From the NCBI GenBank assembly GCA_963576735.1, contig OY755171.1, positions 20,000,182-20,064,181 on the forward strand: a DNA stretch of 64,000 nucleotides. The letters are read 5' to 3'. Shown here in pieces: positions 43,002 through 54,454 of the stretch. The notes under the pieces are model-generated. The model worked only from the letters and a program-made list of their open reading frames with translations, ran no database searches and was not told the DNA's origin. Position 1 is the first letter of the stretch. Every line of letters starts with the position of its first letter. The translations under genes and the position numbers were made by a program. The stretch comes from Bedellia somnulentella (taxonomy: Eukaryota > Arthropoda > Insecta > Lepidoptera > Bedelliidae).

Positions 43002-44177
43002 TCTGACAAAAATAACTTTAGGCCAATTTCCTTGGCAACGGTAGTAGCAAAGGTGTTTGATGGCTTGCTTGATGCGCGGCTGCAGACTTTTCTTAATATT
43101 CATGACAATCAGTTTGGGTTTAGGCCCGGCTTGTCAACCGAAAGTGCAGTACTGTGTCTTAAGCGCGCCGTCGGATACTATATCGACAGAAAAACACCGG
43201 TCTACGCTTGCTTCCTCGACCTGTCCAAAGCTTTCGACTTAGTTTCCTACGATCTTTTATGGCCAAAACTTCAAGCCACAGGTATGCCTAAAGAATTGAT
43301 TACTACCCTAAAGTATTGGTACGACAATCAATTCAATTGTGTTAGATGGTCGAAAACGTTGTCGGATCCCTACAAACTAGAGTGTGGTGTGCGACAGGGT
43401 GGCCTGAGCTCTCCTGCTCTTTTTAATTTATATATAAATGCGTTGATTGATGAGCTCAGCAGAACCCATGTCGGGCTGCACTTGGACGGAGTTTGTTACA
43501 ACAATTTGAGTTACGCAGACGACATGGTTCTGCTGAGCGCATCAGTAGGCGGTCTGAGGGACCTACTGTTAATGTATGAAAGATTTGTCAAGTCACATGG
43601 CTTGATATACAATGTAAAAAAAAGTGTTGTTATGGTTTTTAGGTCACAGAGGTGTCGTAGATGTGACAATGTGCCGCCAATACGGCTAAACGATTTAAGT
43701 CTTGCCCAGGTTGACAAATTTAAGTACTTGGGGCACATTGTAACATCTGACCTCAAAGATGATGAGGATATTGACAGGGAGCGGAGGGCGCTGTCCGTGA
43801 GGGCGAATATGATTGCCCGTAGATTTGTTGGATGCTCATACGAAGCTAAAGTAACTCTGTTTAAAGCCTTTTGCACGAGTCTGTGGGCGGTGTATACGCA
43901 GCGAGCGTACAGCGACCTCCGCATCCAGTACAATAATGCGATGCGGGCTTTGTTGCGGCTTCACCGGCACTGCAGCGCGTCAGGCATGTTTGTGGAAGCC
44001 CGCACGGACTGCTTCCATGCCACGATGCGGAAGCGGGCCGCCTCGCTGCTGTGTCGGGTGCGCGCCAGCAACAACCCACTGCTGGCCGCGCTTGCGGATC
44101 GGTACGACTGCGTGTACGTGCGCCGGTGCGGCAAGCGGCATGTGCCGCCCCAACCTCATCGCCGGACGTACTCGTGA
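42997..44177 (+). pseudogene. LINE B reverse transcriptase and C-terminus
   Basis: Open for 392 codons after the LINE C insertion. RT blocks in order: NNFRPISLATVVAKVFDGLL, QFGFRPGLSTESAVLCLKRA, ACFLDLSKAFDLVSYDLLW (first catalytic Asp), CGVRQGGLSSPALFNLYINA, NLSYADDMVLLSASVGGL (catalytic YADD) and VDKFKYLGHIVTSDL. The C-terminus continues DRERRALSVRANMIARRFVG, YTQRAYSDLRIQYNNAMRAL and FVEARTDCFHATMRKRAASL, and ends at 44177. Base composition turns GC-rich in the last 250 bases. This part is intact, but the whole ORF is split, so it cannot make a working polymerase here. Confidence 0.88.
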
Positions 44178-44290
44178 CCAATCATGTTCTTAGATTAAGT
44201 TTTAGATGTACCAACTAACAATAGATGTAAGCTTTACTAACAAATAAGTACCATGTTGTGCTTCTAATAAAGTTTTATTATTAATTTAGG
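44178..44290 (+). other. LINE B 3' UTR
   Basis: Short 3' UTR with AATAAA at 44266-44271 and a TTATTATTAA end. Confidence 0.55.
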
Positions 44291-44389
44291 AACACTTTTA
44301 GTTTCTCGCCTCTCCCATGGCCGAAACAGAAAATTAGAATTTTAAATGGGAGAGGCGGTACTCCCCGACAAGAGCACAGTCGGTCGGGG

Positions 44390-44689
44390 TCAGGGAGTCA
44401 GGTTCAAGAACCGACGGACGATCCGAGCCGTATCGAGCAGCACCGCTTTCTGCATCTGTGCTGGAACCGACACGCCACAGAAATCCAACCGCCTCAAGTT
44501 GGTCGCGAGGCTGGTTGGAATTAACCCGTTCGCGGACAAAACAATTGGGATTATTTCTGTCGAAGTCACACCCCACATGTCGGTGATCTCGTGAGCCAGA
44601 TCGAGATATTTCCGACGCTTCTTCTTATTATTATTATTATATTCAAAAACATTCTGGCGAGGAAACTTGAATAGCTTGACAGTTATCAT
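44390..44689 (-). pseudogene. LINE D ORF2 C-terminal tail
   Basis: The minus-strand frame reads YLDLAHEITDMWGVTSTEII, PIVLSANGLIPTSLATNL and QKAVLLDTARIVRRFLNL. The motif VPIV.SA.GLIP...L..L......QKA.LL.T..IVR.FL is a recurrent end of an arthropod LINE ORF2 that I know but cannot place in a clade. Only the tail is present. A (TAA)n stretch within it codes for Asn residues. Confidence 0.55.
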
Positions 44690-44768
44690 ATTTTATATTT
44701 ACGTAAAAAAACAATCAGAAACATAAGTACAGTAAAACGAAAATGTATGGGATGAAATATTTATTCGT

Positions 44769-45001
44769 AGTTTGCCGTGTAGTGCCGTTTTAGAATTTCA
44801 CTACCCTTTTCTACACACGGATGTTGTTACAAGTGACTCAGGCTATGGGGCTTTTTAAAGTGGTAATGGGCGATGCGGTTGGAGGCCCGTCACCTACGAT
44901 TCTTCATTTCTACCATCTTGTCCCCTAACAATTTCCAAATGTGGCTGATTATTTCTTACCTCTGTGCTACCTCTTTTTGGGCTTTATGACCGTGAGTATA
45001 T
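44769..45001 (+). mobile_element. SINE-2, nearly complete
   Basis: TTGCCGTGTAGTGCCGTTTT to GACCGTGAGTATATGAG; a short (TATG)n tail. Confidence 0.83.
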
Positions 45002-45556
45002 GAGTATTTAAAACGTAGTAATGTAGCAAAGTGGTACCGACCCCAATGGCACATACATTGTCGTAAATATAAATAAATGTAACAAATGAAAAGCGATTGA
45101 TGATAGCATGTTTAAATAGTGATACAAAACTTATAAGCATGTTAATGATATCAAATAAAATATACACTTACTATTATCATCTAACAGGTCATCTAATTAA
45201 ACTATTAACAATGATATGGCCAAACAAGAAACGAAGTTAAGACACATTATCCGGGTCTAAATGACGGATGCCAACAGCAATTAGTGTCCGGAAATTACAC
45301 AAGAGAACGGTGATCCATCACGGGGCAGAGAAAAAATACTCAGCAAATCTGCGTTGGTTGCTACAACTAATACAAAACATTGTCTACGACGCACATTGCT
45401 ACGAAACTCACAGAGTGACTACGACTAAAAGATAAATCTTAACAAAATAAAAACTATGGATTGCCTGAACGAAAGGCTATTTAAAAAAATTAAAATTTAA
45501 CATATTAATAATTTGAGTAGAGTATTAGTGCCAAGTGTCATTGTTATTTTAAATTA
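45002..45556. other. no recognised feature
   Basis: AT-rich; nothing recognised. Confidence 0.4.
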
Positions 45557-45675
45557 TCTATACTTATAATAAATCTGTAGAGAGATCAATTCTGTACATG
45601 AAATATATTTTCAAAATAACTATCAGGTGGTGATTAGGGATCGATACTGATGCCAAAAATGCAATCAGTAAAATT

Positions 45676-45725
<50 letters not shown>

Positions 45726-46541
45726 GGTTTGTATGTTCCTTATGGAAACAAAAACTACTCGACGGATTTTAACGAAACTTGATACAATTATTCTTCATAC
45801 TCCTGCGCAGGTTTTTGTATACTTTCCAGCAGAGTAGTAAAGGGGAAATTTGGGAAATTTGGGGAAAACGGGAGAAGTTACTCCATTTTTTAAGCTTCCG
45901 TCGCGTGTGCAGCCTTAATGGTTAAACTTACATAGAAATCATGTGTGGCGGAAATATTCTTCATAAAATTATCTAAAAAAAATTCCTCAACAGTATATGT
46001 CTATCTTTTATGGTTGACTCACAATAACACGTGTAATTCCTGATAGCTTAGCAGTTCGGAACATCCTGATTATATTTGTTTACTCTTACGTTTGTAAACC
46101 TCTCATTCATCCCTAATTTAAATAAGGTAACATTATTACCTATTCAATAAAAAAAGAATCATAGAAATCGGTAGACAAACACTGAAATTATACATAAAAT
46201 AAGCCATCGCGCCCGTGATCGAAACCAAATCTTTACTAATTTACATATAACATACTAGATGGCGCCAGTAGTTGCATCCTACATAACGTAATGATTTATT
46301 TTTTAGATTGTTATAAATACTTCATGGCGTTTTATTCCAAAATTTGCTATTAAACTGAAATACTGAACCGTTCATTAAAGCGCAATCAAAATCACCAAAC
46401 TACACTATTAAGGGAGTGCTATAAATTTAATAAATTAACAACATTACGCTGAATTTCACAATGCTTGAGCAGTGGCTGAAGAAAGAAACCTCAGATATTT
46501 AAAAACAACGCTACCCGTGCGAAGCTGGGACGATCCACTAG
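45557..46541 (+). mobile_element. non-autonomous Helitron, complete (copy 2)
   Basis: Same ends as copy 1: TCTATACTTATAATAAATCT at the start and CTAG at 46538-46541 after the CCCGTGCGAAGCTGGGACG hairpin. Inserted between A (45556) and T (46542). The two copies are about 95 percent alike by eye, which suggests recent amplification. The (GTCT)n tract at 45679-45725 is shorter than in copy 1. Confidence 0.9.
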
Positions 46542-46751
46542 TGGTTAATATATACACTATATTTATAAACAGGCTTCACAAACACGCATATTTACATTTT
46601 ATAATTTTACATACATATTTTTTTTTTACTAATACTTAGAATTGTTTATTTTATAATTTTCTGATAAGAAAATATGTTGCCATTCTTATTATGTCGTACT
46701 TTAATATTTGTGAGATACCAAGAAAGTGGTAAGATACAGAATGTTATACGG
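46542..46751. other. no recognised feature
   Basis: AT-rich spacer. Confidence 0.4.
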
Positions 46752-46830
46752 CCTATATACTCACGCCCCGTTAATTCCTATGGGGTAGCCAGAAACAATT
46801 GATATACACTTTGTACGATGATGATTTTAT
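46752..46830 (-). repeat. GHIERM-family LINE tail, extreme 3' end
   Basis: TATACTCACGCCCCGTTAAT, TCCTATGGGGTAGCCAGAAA and TTTGTACGATGATG on the plus strand. Confidence 0.6.
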
Positions 46831-47369
46831 GCTATTTATCTGTACAATACCTATAAAAAAAAAGTTAATACTATTCTAAGCCAACACATCATGTGATATA
46901 ACAATATAAATAGCATGTCGCGTCGTAATAAATCTACGACCGGCTGTCACGCCGTGGCATAGCCTGTCACGTCTCGTCATGACTTTGCTAAAAATCTTCT
47001 CAAATGACGGTACTCTTTTTGATAGTCACATAAAATATTTCTTTCTTTAATATTGCATGGAATTATCTATTATGTTTATTTTAATAAAATACAGCCTTAT
47101 ATTTGTTCATAATCAAATCATTGAAATTGATTCTATTTTGAATAAAGTAATACACGCTTTATGCTAAAGTAAAATGACAGTGATGAGTAGATTTTATTCA
47201 TATTTTCCACTATCATCTTACGAGTTTTCAGCGTTGTGATTGCAAGGCAATGATCATTTTTTTATTATAAGCGTTTGTGTAGGCAGGTTGGATTATTTAC
47301 ACTCTTTCACTCTCACTTGTTAAGAACCATAACTTTCTAGGTTCAATACTTTTTTTTACAAAAGAACAT
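46831..47369. other. unrecognised, with a GC-richer patch at 46920-46990
   Basis: The patch (CTACGACCGGCTGTCACGCC, GTGGCATAGCCTGTCACG) contains a repeated GCCTGTCACG-like motif but no gene. Confidence 0.3.
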
Positions 47370-47620
47370 ACATACATACATATACTAACTCACGGTTATA
47401 AATCCCAAGAAGGGGTAGCCAGAGCTAAGGAATTAGAAATTCCTCAGCCACTTTTGGACAGTTTAGTGGGGAAAAGATGGTAAAATAAAGGTTGTTGGTG
47501 ATGGGTCTCCAACCTCATCGCCCAAAAATCCCTTGAAAGCCCCAATAACGTTAGTCCCCTCTTACGTACACCCACCGGAAGAAATGGGGTAGTGCTATTC
47601 TAAGCCGACACTACACAGCA
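47370..47620 (-). mobile_element. SINE-2, complete
   Basis: GCTGTGTAGTGTCGGCTTAG at 47620 to (TATG)n at 47370. Confidence 0.9.
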
Positions 47621-48187
47621 CTTACAAAAGAACCTTATATCAAAAGCCCCGAAACAACAAATTCGAAAATATCTTGTTGACAACAAATTATAAATCAACC
47701 AGAATAAACATTCTTTGATTGAATAGAGAAATCAAACTGGTAGCAATTACCCAATCAAGCCGATGAATACGATCTGTTTACTGGGCCACAAAAAAGGACA
47801 ATTCAGTTCACCCCATTAATGAGCCAAAACAGGTAATCGGGTAACAGACGGGTCAAGGAAATCACGTGTAAAATCTCCATTAACGACACCTCCGCTTGGT
47901 ATCAATTGAGACAGGATCAATGACAAGCTTATTCTGTGAAGGGTCTTTATATTTTTAAATAAACATAGGTTTGCCAAAAAAGATATGTTTGGGGCCAGAG
48001 CATTAAGTATACTTTTTTGTGCCCTAAAATTTGATTTGCAAGCATTCATTTTAAGTTTTAAAATTTTAAGCGAATTTTTATGAGTTCCACGATAAGGAAG
48101 TAGTTGGCACACCTTTCACACTAACGCAGATTGTTACGTATGCCGCTCTCTGCTCTATTAATAAAATTAATTCAAACTACATCCTTT
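47621..48187. other. unrecognised DNA
   Basis: A 98-codon minus-strand frame (47816-48112) has no recognisable domain; not called. Confidence 0.3.
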
Positions 48188-48366
48188 TAGAGTTCCGTAC
48201 TAAAAACATAGGTTTAGGCAAGTAGGTTTAGGTTTAAAATGCAAAACGGGACCCTATTACTATAACTCCGCTGTCTAAACGCTCTCTAAACCCGGTGTGA
48301 GCGCTTATATAGATGATAGTACGGAATCCTTTGTGCGCGAGTGTGACTAGCACTTGGCCGGTTTTT
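48188..48366 (+). repeat. lepidopteran interspersed repeat (AGTTCCGTAC...GCACTTGGCCGGTTTTTT)
   Basis: AGAGTTCCGTACTAAAAAC, ACGGGACCCTATTACTATAA, CTCCGCTGTCTAAACG, ATAGTACGGAATCCTTTGTG and CACTTGGCCGGTTTTTTTC. I recognise both ends as those of a very common moth and butterfly repeat. The middle is mostly deleted. A related 3' end is at 58627-58695. Confidence 0.55.
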
Positions 48367-48663
48367 TTCTTAAATAATACATTTTTACGCAATAGCTTAA
48401 TGTCGTTGCATTGTATAAATTATCATATGACTGAATTTTCTTGTTGCTTCTTGTCTTTACAAACATCTTCGCAAGAAACGATATGAATACAATTAATAAA
48501 CAATTACAAATAAATTTAGGGTTTTCAAAAATATAGATACAAGATAGTATTTCTCCTTATTTCATATATGTTTTAAATTTGAATTACAAAATTAAATATA
48601 CGTTTTCCTCACAACGCGTTCATTATTATTTTATACATCTTTGTATGCATTTATTTCATTTAG

Positions 48664-49030
48664 CAACCGTGATAGCCCAGTGGGTATAACACTCGGTTAT
48701 CGTGCAAACGACTAGTGTTCAAATCCTGAATCGGGCCTACACCAATTGGTCTTTTCTAAAGACATATGTGTGGTTAATTTATCATGGTTGTTAACGGTGA
48801 GGGAAAAACATCGTGAGGAAACCCACATGGCTGAGTTGTACTTAGTCATGTGACAGTGTGTTCGTACAAAACGGCGATAGGCCTGCCCCCTATCACGTTA
48901 GTACACTGTCCATGCAAAACGTGGGTACTCTGAACACCAGGTGACAAAGTCACGTGATGTTCAGAAGTATTAGTACCTCTGCCAACCCCTTCGGGGATAT
49001 TCGGCGTGAACGTCTATGTTATGTTATGTT
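48664..49030 (+). mobile_element. SINE-1, full length with target-site duplication
   Basis: The tRNA-like head CAACCGTGATAGCCCAGTGG with a B-box-like GTGTTCAAATCC is followed by the full body and the 3' end CCAACCCCTTCGGGGATATT, GGCGTGAACG and TATGT repeats. It is flanked by ATTTCATTTAG (48653-48663) and ATTTCTTTTAG (49031-49041), a 10-of-11 match. This is the best evidence in the window that the family moved by target-primed reverse transcription. Confidence 0.93.
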
Positions 49031-49041
49031 ATTTCTTTTAG

Positions 49042-49564
49042 GATTTATAGCCGTCAGTTCATGTGCAACCTTAAATGTTCAAAAAGTACAACTATAGTTT
49101 CTGTTATAAATATAATAAATAGATCTATACTAACTTTTTTTTCTATGATACATTCACATTAAAACGTTTTATATAAAACTACCAAATATTATATTTCTTA
49201 TTCCAAATATCACATAAGGTTAAATGCTATAACCAAAATAAAAATATCTTGAACGTCCCTCAGAAGGGTTCCACATAGATTTATACACTATAAAGGTAGA
49301 AATAGCTTATCTTAAGGAAACAAATTAAATTGATTTGCTATATGGACCGTGAACCGAGATCCCCTTCACGCAAAAAACTTCTGTATCTTATGTCAAAGCT
49401 TCACTGAATCGGAAAATACGATAGTGGCTGTCTCACTGAAGTAATCGAGGGAAATATTTATTGTTTCAGTTATTTCTTTCAGTACTGAAGGCAGAAATAT
49501 TTGTTTCCTTTCCTTTGAAATATGTTGCCTTAAATTTTTGGCTTATATTTTAATTTCAACTATT
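49042..49564. other. no recognised feature
   Basis: AT-rich; nothing recognised. Confidence 0.4.
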
Positions 49565-49798
49565 AGTACTGTGTATTGCCGGCTTAGAATGTCATGTCAT
49601 TACCTATTTCTACCCACGGGTGTCGTAAGAGGCGTGTAAGGGTAAGGGGCTTTTTTAAATGGTTTGCAGTTTGCAGGCATGCAGTTGGAAACCCTTTAGC
49701 AAAAACCGCTTAAAAAGGCCCCATACCCTTTGTCGTTTCTTACGACACCCGTAGGTAGAAATGTTTAGTAACATTCTAACCCGGCACTACACGGCATT
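49565..49798. mobile_element. two SINE-2 5' halves fused as an inverted pair
   Basis: 49565-49705 is the plus-strand head (GTGTATTGCCGGCTTAGAAT). 49706-49798 is the same head on the minus strand (AACCCGGCACTACACGGCA on the plus strand). Together they form a foldback. Confidence 0.7.
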
Positions 49799-49838
49799 CA
49801 GAGTAGCCACGTTTTGCTTGGACAGTACATTCCCTTAA
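49799..49838 (-). mobile_element. SINE-1 fragment
   Basis: GAGTAGCCACGTTTTGCTTG, then GACAGTACATTC: an antisense scrap of the SINE-1 body directly beside the inverted SINE-2 pair. Confidence 0.5.
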
Positions 49839-50120
49839 TAGCGAGGGTCTTTCTCAATATTCCAGAGCTGTTGCCCCTTATTGCAACAACTTAAGTAAAA
49901 TAATATCTTGGTTTTTTGTAGTCGGTATATCAAATCGTTTTTATTAAACAGTTTTCTTTAGTATTTATATATTCAATAATTGAGTGGTCTTTTCGGCTAT
50001 TGTTGCTTTGGAATACTTTTATGTGACTTTCGATATTATGATTTTCGTTATAGTTAATAATAAGAACGATGAATTATCGGAAGACATAATAGTTGACTTA
50101 ATAGCTAAACGTTTATTTTG

Positions 50121-50360
50121 CTGTGTAGTGTTGGCTTAGAAAAGCACTACCCTGTTTCTCCCTGTCGCAAGAGGCGGCTAAGGTTATTGGGTGGTTCTGT
50201 GTGGTTGATGATGATGCGGATGTGGTTTGCGACCCATCACCAAAAACCTATGCTTAATAATCATATCCTTAAATAACTTAAAAAATTGGCTGAGAAATTT
50301 CTTATTCCAAAGCTCTGGCTACCCTTTTTAGGGATTGATAGGCGTGAGTATATGTATGTA
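50121..50360 (+). mobile_element. SINE-2, diverged
   Basis: GCTGTGTAGTGTTGGCTTAG to GGCGTGAGTATATGTATG. Confidence 0.83.
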
Positions 50361-50391
50361 TGTGTATTTTGTTTTATGAATATAACATGCG

Positions 50392-50612
50392 TACGTATAC
50401 TTATAATTTACAAAAAGGGGTCACCAGAGTTTCAGAATTTGATAGTCCTCAGTGGGTTTTGGGACTTGAGATGGTGGTGAAATAAATATTGATAAGTCAA
50501 AGTGTCTTCAGCCTACCACGTATCAATCCACTTAAAGCCTCATAACGCTAAGTGACGCCTTATGACACACACGGTCATAAATAAGTTAGTGGTATAACCA
50601 AGCCTACATACA
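50392..50612 (-). mobile_element. SINE-2, strongly diverged
   Basis: AAAAAGGGGTCACCAGAGTT, TTAAAGCCTCATAACGC and ACCAAGCCTACATACACAC; all blocks are degraded. Confidence 0.6.
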
Positions 50613-50777
50613 CACTCCATATATATAAAAGACTGATTTTATTTATATAATGGTATACTAAACTTTAAATTGCAAAACTATAACAAATAATACAATAGAA
50701 CGCCATTATTCCGTATGAGTGTAAAAGCACATTATTGGGGCAAGCGACGTAGAAGTTCATTCATATTTCATTTGCAG

Positions 50778-50850
50778 GGTTGACCCTTCCTTCACCGCAG
50801 TACTCCGTGACACTTGCTGTCACATACCCAACACTGTTCTGAATTAAACA
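50778..50850 (+). other. possible terminal exon of an unknown gene
   Basis: A good acceptor, TTCATATTTCATTTGCAG, ends at 50777. It is followed by a GC-richer frame VDPSFTAVLRDTCCHIPNTV, then LN and a stop (about 50846). No upstream exon was identified and the frame is only about 22 codons, so this is a weak call. Confidence 0.2.
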
Positions 50851-52429
50851 CGACCGTGTATGACAGATAAACTGACTTATGATGCTAAGGCGATGCTTGT
50901 TCGGAACGTGAACATCTTTTTTTATGTTTTTCTTCTATTTCTCTGTTTGTTTTTTGAGCAAAATCGGTTTAGTTGGGGGGGGGGGGGGTAGTAATTTTTT
51001 TTTTGGATTTAGATTATGATATTATTTTCAGCCTGAACAAGGTACTCGGACAAGAGGGGGAAAATTCAAGTTTAGAACAGATATGTGATGTGCGTGTGTT
51101 GGCTCAGAATAGCATTATAATATAAAACTAAGTTCTATAAAATATTTAATGTACATTATTTCATATTCGCACTTAAATCTAAAATCACAAAACTCAAAAC
51201 TAAATAAGTCAATAGCATGTTTTACAAAGGAGATCAAGAATCAAGTAAGCAACATAAAAAAGCATAAAGAAATTCTTGGAACGAGTGTTCCTTAATACTT
51301 TTTAGTTGTACAATGAGCTCAACTTGCCTGTGGTCAGATGCAATTTATATTTACCACTATAAAGCACTGTAATGTCCGTTTTATGCAAGACAGCACTGGA
51401 AAACCGCTATTTTGCAGAAATATGCATTTTGCTTTTAAATTATGTTGAATTAAAATAAGAAAGCTTCGACTTTGTGCAGTTTTAATGGAAATATATCTTA
51501 TTTAATGTTTTCGGTAGTATGTTTGTTATTATTGAGAGGTTTTGGAAATTATCATTAGCTAAATTACTTTAAAATCGACAATTCATGATAAATCTTATTT
51601 ACTATCATATTCTTCGTAATATTTTTTATCAAACGCGATAACACTTCTTATAGATATAATAATCCGGGCTTTTAAAATTTTCAAAAGTATTCGTTGGTTA
51701 ATCCCGATTATTATTTTGTATAATGTCTACAAACTGCAAGTTTAAAAAGTGTACTTCTAGATGCCTCTTAAATAAATAATGTCATAAATGTAATATCTTA
51801 AATCAAAATCCAAAAGTATTAAAAGAAAATAATTTTATATACATACTCCAACTACCTATTTTTTAAATTTAGATACTTCTATTTTTAGTTCTGGTTTACT
51901 AATATAAATCGTATTTAAAAATACTAACACCATTTTTTTTAAATAAACGCCTTCAAATATGCTTGGCATTGATTGTATGAAAATATTATTTTATTCAAAT
52001 GTTAGAAATATGCAGTAAATAATTGCATAAATCATAAGGTATCAATCTTATACGTAAGCAGAAAACTACATATATTTATATAGATATTGTTCTGTCATTA
52101 GTATGCTACTAGGCATAATTGCATATTTTTTTATTATTTTTTTATTTGAACACTTTATTGCATACAGAATAGATATACAGGTAATGTATTTTACAAAAGA
52201 ACAGAACATTAAAACTTAGTTAGTTAATAACGCATAACTTTGTTGTTGGTTTCAGATTAATGAATAATACGTATTTTTTATTAAAATTTGATTTAAATTA
52301 AGAATAAAAATAAGTTTGTAAATTTGTCCATAGGGTTCTGTACACAGTGACAAAGAATTAGTCATTGTTGGACGGTCAAGTAGGAAATGAACCACAAATC
52401 AAACTTCACTATATTTTCCACCTCCTCAT
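50851..52429. other. large AT-rich stretch without recognised genes
   Basis: Contains a G-run of 13 (about 50977-50989) and a SINE-2-like scrap at 51097. Otherwise nothing is recognised. Confidence 0.4.
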
Positions 52430-52620
52430 ACATACCTATACGTAAACATGTGTATACTCGCAGCTAGAAATTGAGTAAGTGGTAACAAGAGTTTCAGAAA
52501 TGGGTATAACTCAGTAACTTTTAGAAGATAAATAGGTTTTATTTTTTTTAAAGGATCAAATGTTTGTGATGGGTCTCCAGCCTTATATCTAAAAAACACA
52601 AAAAGAGTGTTTACCTTTCT
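52430..52620 (-). mobile_element. SINE-2, strongly diverged
   Basis: GTATACTCGCAGCTAGAAAT, AACTCAGTAACTTTTAGAAG and GTGATGGGTCTCCAGCC keep the SINE-2 order. Confidence 0.55.
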
Positions 52621-52825
52621 TAAGTTTCTTGTAAAAAAGATAATTTGTTTGTTTTGGTAACTTATTGATAAAAAAACGGCCACGTAACACACTGAAAATA
52701 AGCAAGAGAGATTTCCTATGATTTTGTTAAATGGCAAATAATAGTATCTTGTCATCTATAGAACCTCATGAATATTCCGTATACAATTACTGGTATTAAA
52801 TAATATGTCTATTTTAAACAATACT

Positions 52826-53068
52826 TACATACATACATACATACATACATATACTCACGGCTATAAATCCCTTAACGGGGTAGCCAGAGCTTTGGAATGA
52901 AGAATTCCTCAGCCACTTTTGGAAGTTGATTGGGGAAAAGATGGTAATAACAAAAGTTTTTGGTGATGGTTCTCCAACCACATCGCCTAAAAATCACTTA
53001 ATAAGCCCCTATACCCTTAGTCGCCTCTTACGATCACCCACGGGTAGAAATGGGGTATAACATTACAT
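52826..53068 (-). mobile_element. SINE-2, missing the outer head
   Basis: A long (TATG)n tail (six units) at 52826. The body is good to GGTAGAAATGGGG at 53056; the extreme head is absent. Confidence 0.87.
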
Positions 53069-53360
53069 ATAGAGCACAGTGACTAAAAGGTGAATACTCT
53101 GCACTGTGAAGGAAAAACTATTTAAAACAGAGGGAGATTATCCAGTATCTTATAAACGATAAAGGACATTGAAGTAATAGATGAATTTAAAATACTATTT
53201 TACAAAAGACGTTTGTGTGAATTAAACAGTGGGAAAGAAGAGTAAAGCAGGCAAAATGAGAATCCACTTGAGTTAATAGAAAAGCGAAGCTTAGAATACA
53301 ATGAAAGTAAGTTTACCGAGATAATATAAGAACTCTTATGTTATTTCCCATTTGTAGCTT

Positions 53361-53595
53361 TGAAGTGTCGGCTTAGAATAGCTCCACCCCATTTCTTCCC
53401 GCGGGTGTTTGTAAAAGGCTACTAAACGTATTGGGGCTTTTTGGGATTTTTTGAGATGCGGTTGGAGATGAGCAAACTTTATTTTACAATCTTTTCCCCA
53501 CTCAACTTCCAAAAGTATTGTGAAGTGTTTAATTCTCAAGCTCAAACTACTTCTATTTTGTGATTTGGAGCCGTGAGTATGTATGTATGCATATG
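53361..53595 (+). mobile_element. SINE-2, diverged
   Basis: GCTTTGAAGTGTCGGCTTAG to GAGCCGTGAGTATGTATG. Confidence 0.8.
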
Positions 53596-53774
53596 TGTGT
53601 AAAGGTTTAATTTTTTGTTCTAATAAATATATAAACAAAGAATATTTATCTTCTTCGTTTGAGTCTATTTAAAACGGTAACAGATTAAACTTATGACAAA
53701 GATAATGAGTTTCCTGTTAAAGTAATCACAAGTTAAAACGTAAACATTAAGACATATTTAAATTGTAGAGATAT

Positions 53775-54452
53775 GAATCCCACCAAAAACATTAAATGTA
53801 AAAAAATGCCAAGTCTCTCGATGCAGTCTTTCCATCGTAAAAAGTTTTGAGATCTCATAGAAGCCAAGTCCTATTCAAAATATTTCGTAGTTATAAATCA
53901 ACATTTAGTAATTGTATCAATAGTTTTCTTTATATTATAATTATAGTGACTTGGCAATGAGCACAAGAAGAATAAAATAAAACGGCATATTTGGAAGAGT
54001 TGAAAGTTACATATCACAAAATTAATTTTCTTTTGGTTTATCCGTGTCGTCCCAACCGAATTTCGGCAACGGCAGTCAGTCTTAGTGCACTCTCGATTCA
54101 TTTACTTTCATAAAGCGATGGCCCGTAAGGTATTCTTAATTATTGTATTGGAGCATGTAGTCGGTAGTGACCATCATGATTCACACATAACAAATAATCT
54201 GATCACTGGTCTCGTCAGTAACATTTGCATATAGTTCCAGGCAGCAAGCAGCTTTTAATTTGTGCTCATTGCCAAGTCACTATAATTATAATATAAAGAA
54301 AACTATTGATACAATTACTAAATGTTGATTTATAACTACGAAATATTTTGAATAGGACTTGGCTTCTATGAGATCTCAAAACTTTTTACGATGGAAAGAC
54401 TGCATCGAGAGACTTGGCATTTTTTTACATTTAATGTTTTTGGTGGGATCTC
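53775..54452. mobile_element. foldback element with arms of about 195 bp
   Basis: The left arm at 53775-53967 (CCCACCAAAAACATTAAATG... to TGGCAATGAGCACAA) is a nearly perfect inverted copy of the right arm at 54257-54452 (...CATTTAATGTTTTTGGTGGG). A 290-bp unique centre separates them. The right arm abuts the stop codon of the Helitron helicase relic. The arms may therefore belong to the terminal region of that rolling-circle element rather than to an independent MITE. A short frame at 53898-54101 is a shadow of the arm. Confidence 0.75.
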
Positions 54453-54454
54453 AT

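Larger units (their letters stand above)
35589..44290 (+). mobile_element. LINE B, 5'-truncated non-LTR retrotransposon, split twice
   Basis: Three coding pieces (35589-36370, 41486-42222, 42997-44177) join in the right order: endonuclease, linker, reverse transcriptase. They are separated by a Daphne-like LINE and by a reverse LINE tail. The 3' end has AATAAA at 44266-44271. Without insertions the relic is about 2.8 kb. The motifs (LQETWL, RGRPYGGVAILW, GVRQGGLSSP, YADDMVLL) fit a CR1/L2-side or related clade, but I do not assign it further. Confidence 0.85.

Noticed and set aside
47816..48112. 98-codon minus-strand frame, possible peptide gene
   Set aside because: No signal peptide, cleavage sites or splice context, and the composition fits random AT-rich DNA.
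53898..54101. 67-codon minus-strand frame as a gene
   Set aside because: It lies mostly in the arm and centre of the foldback element.
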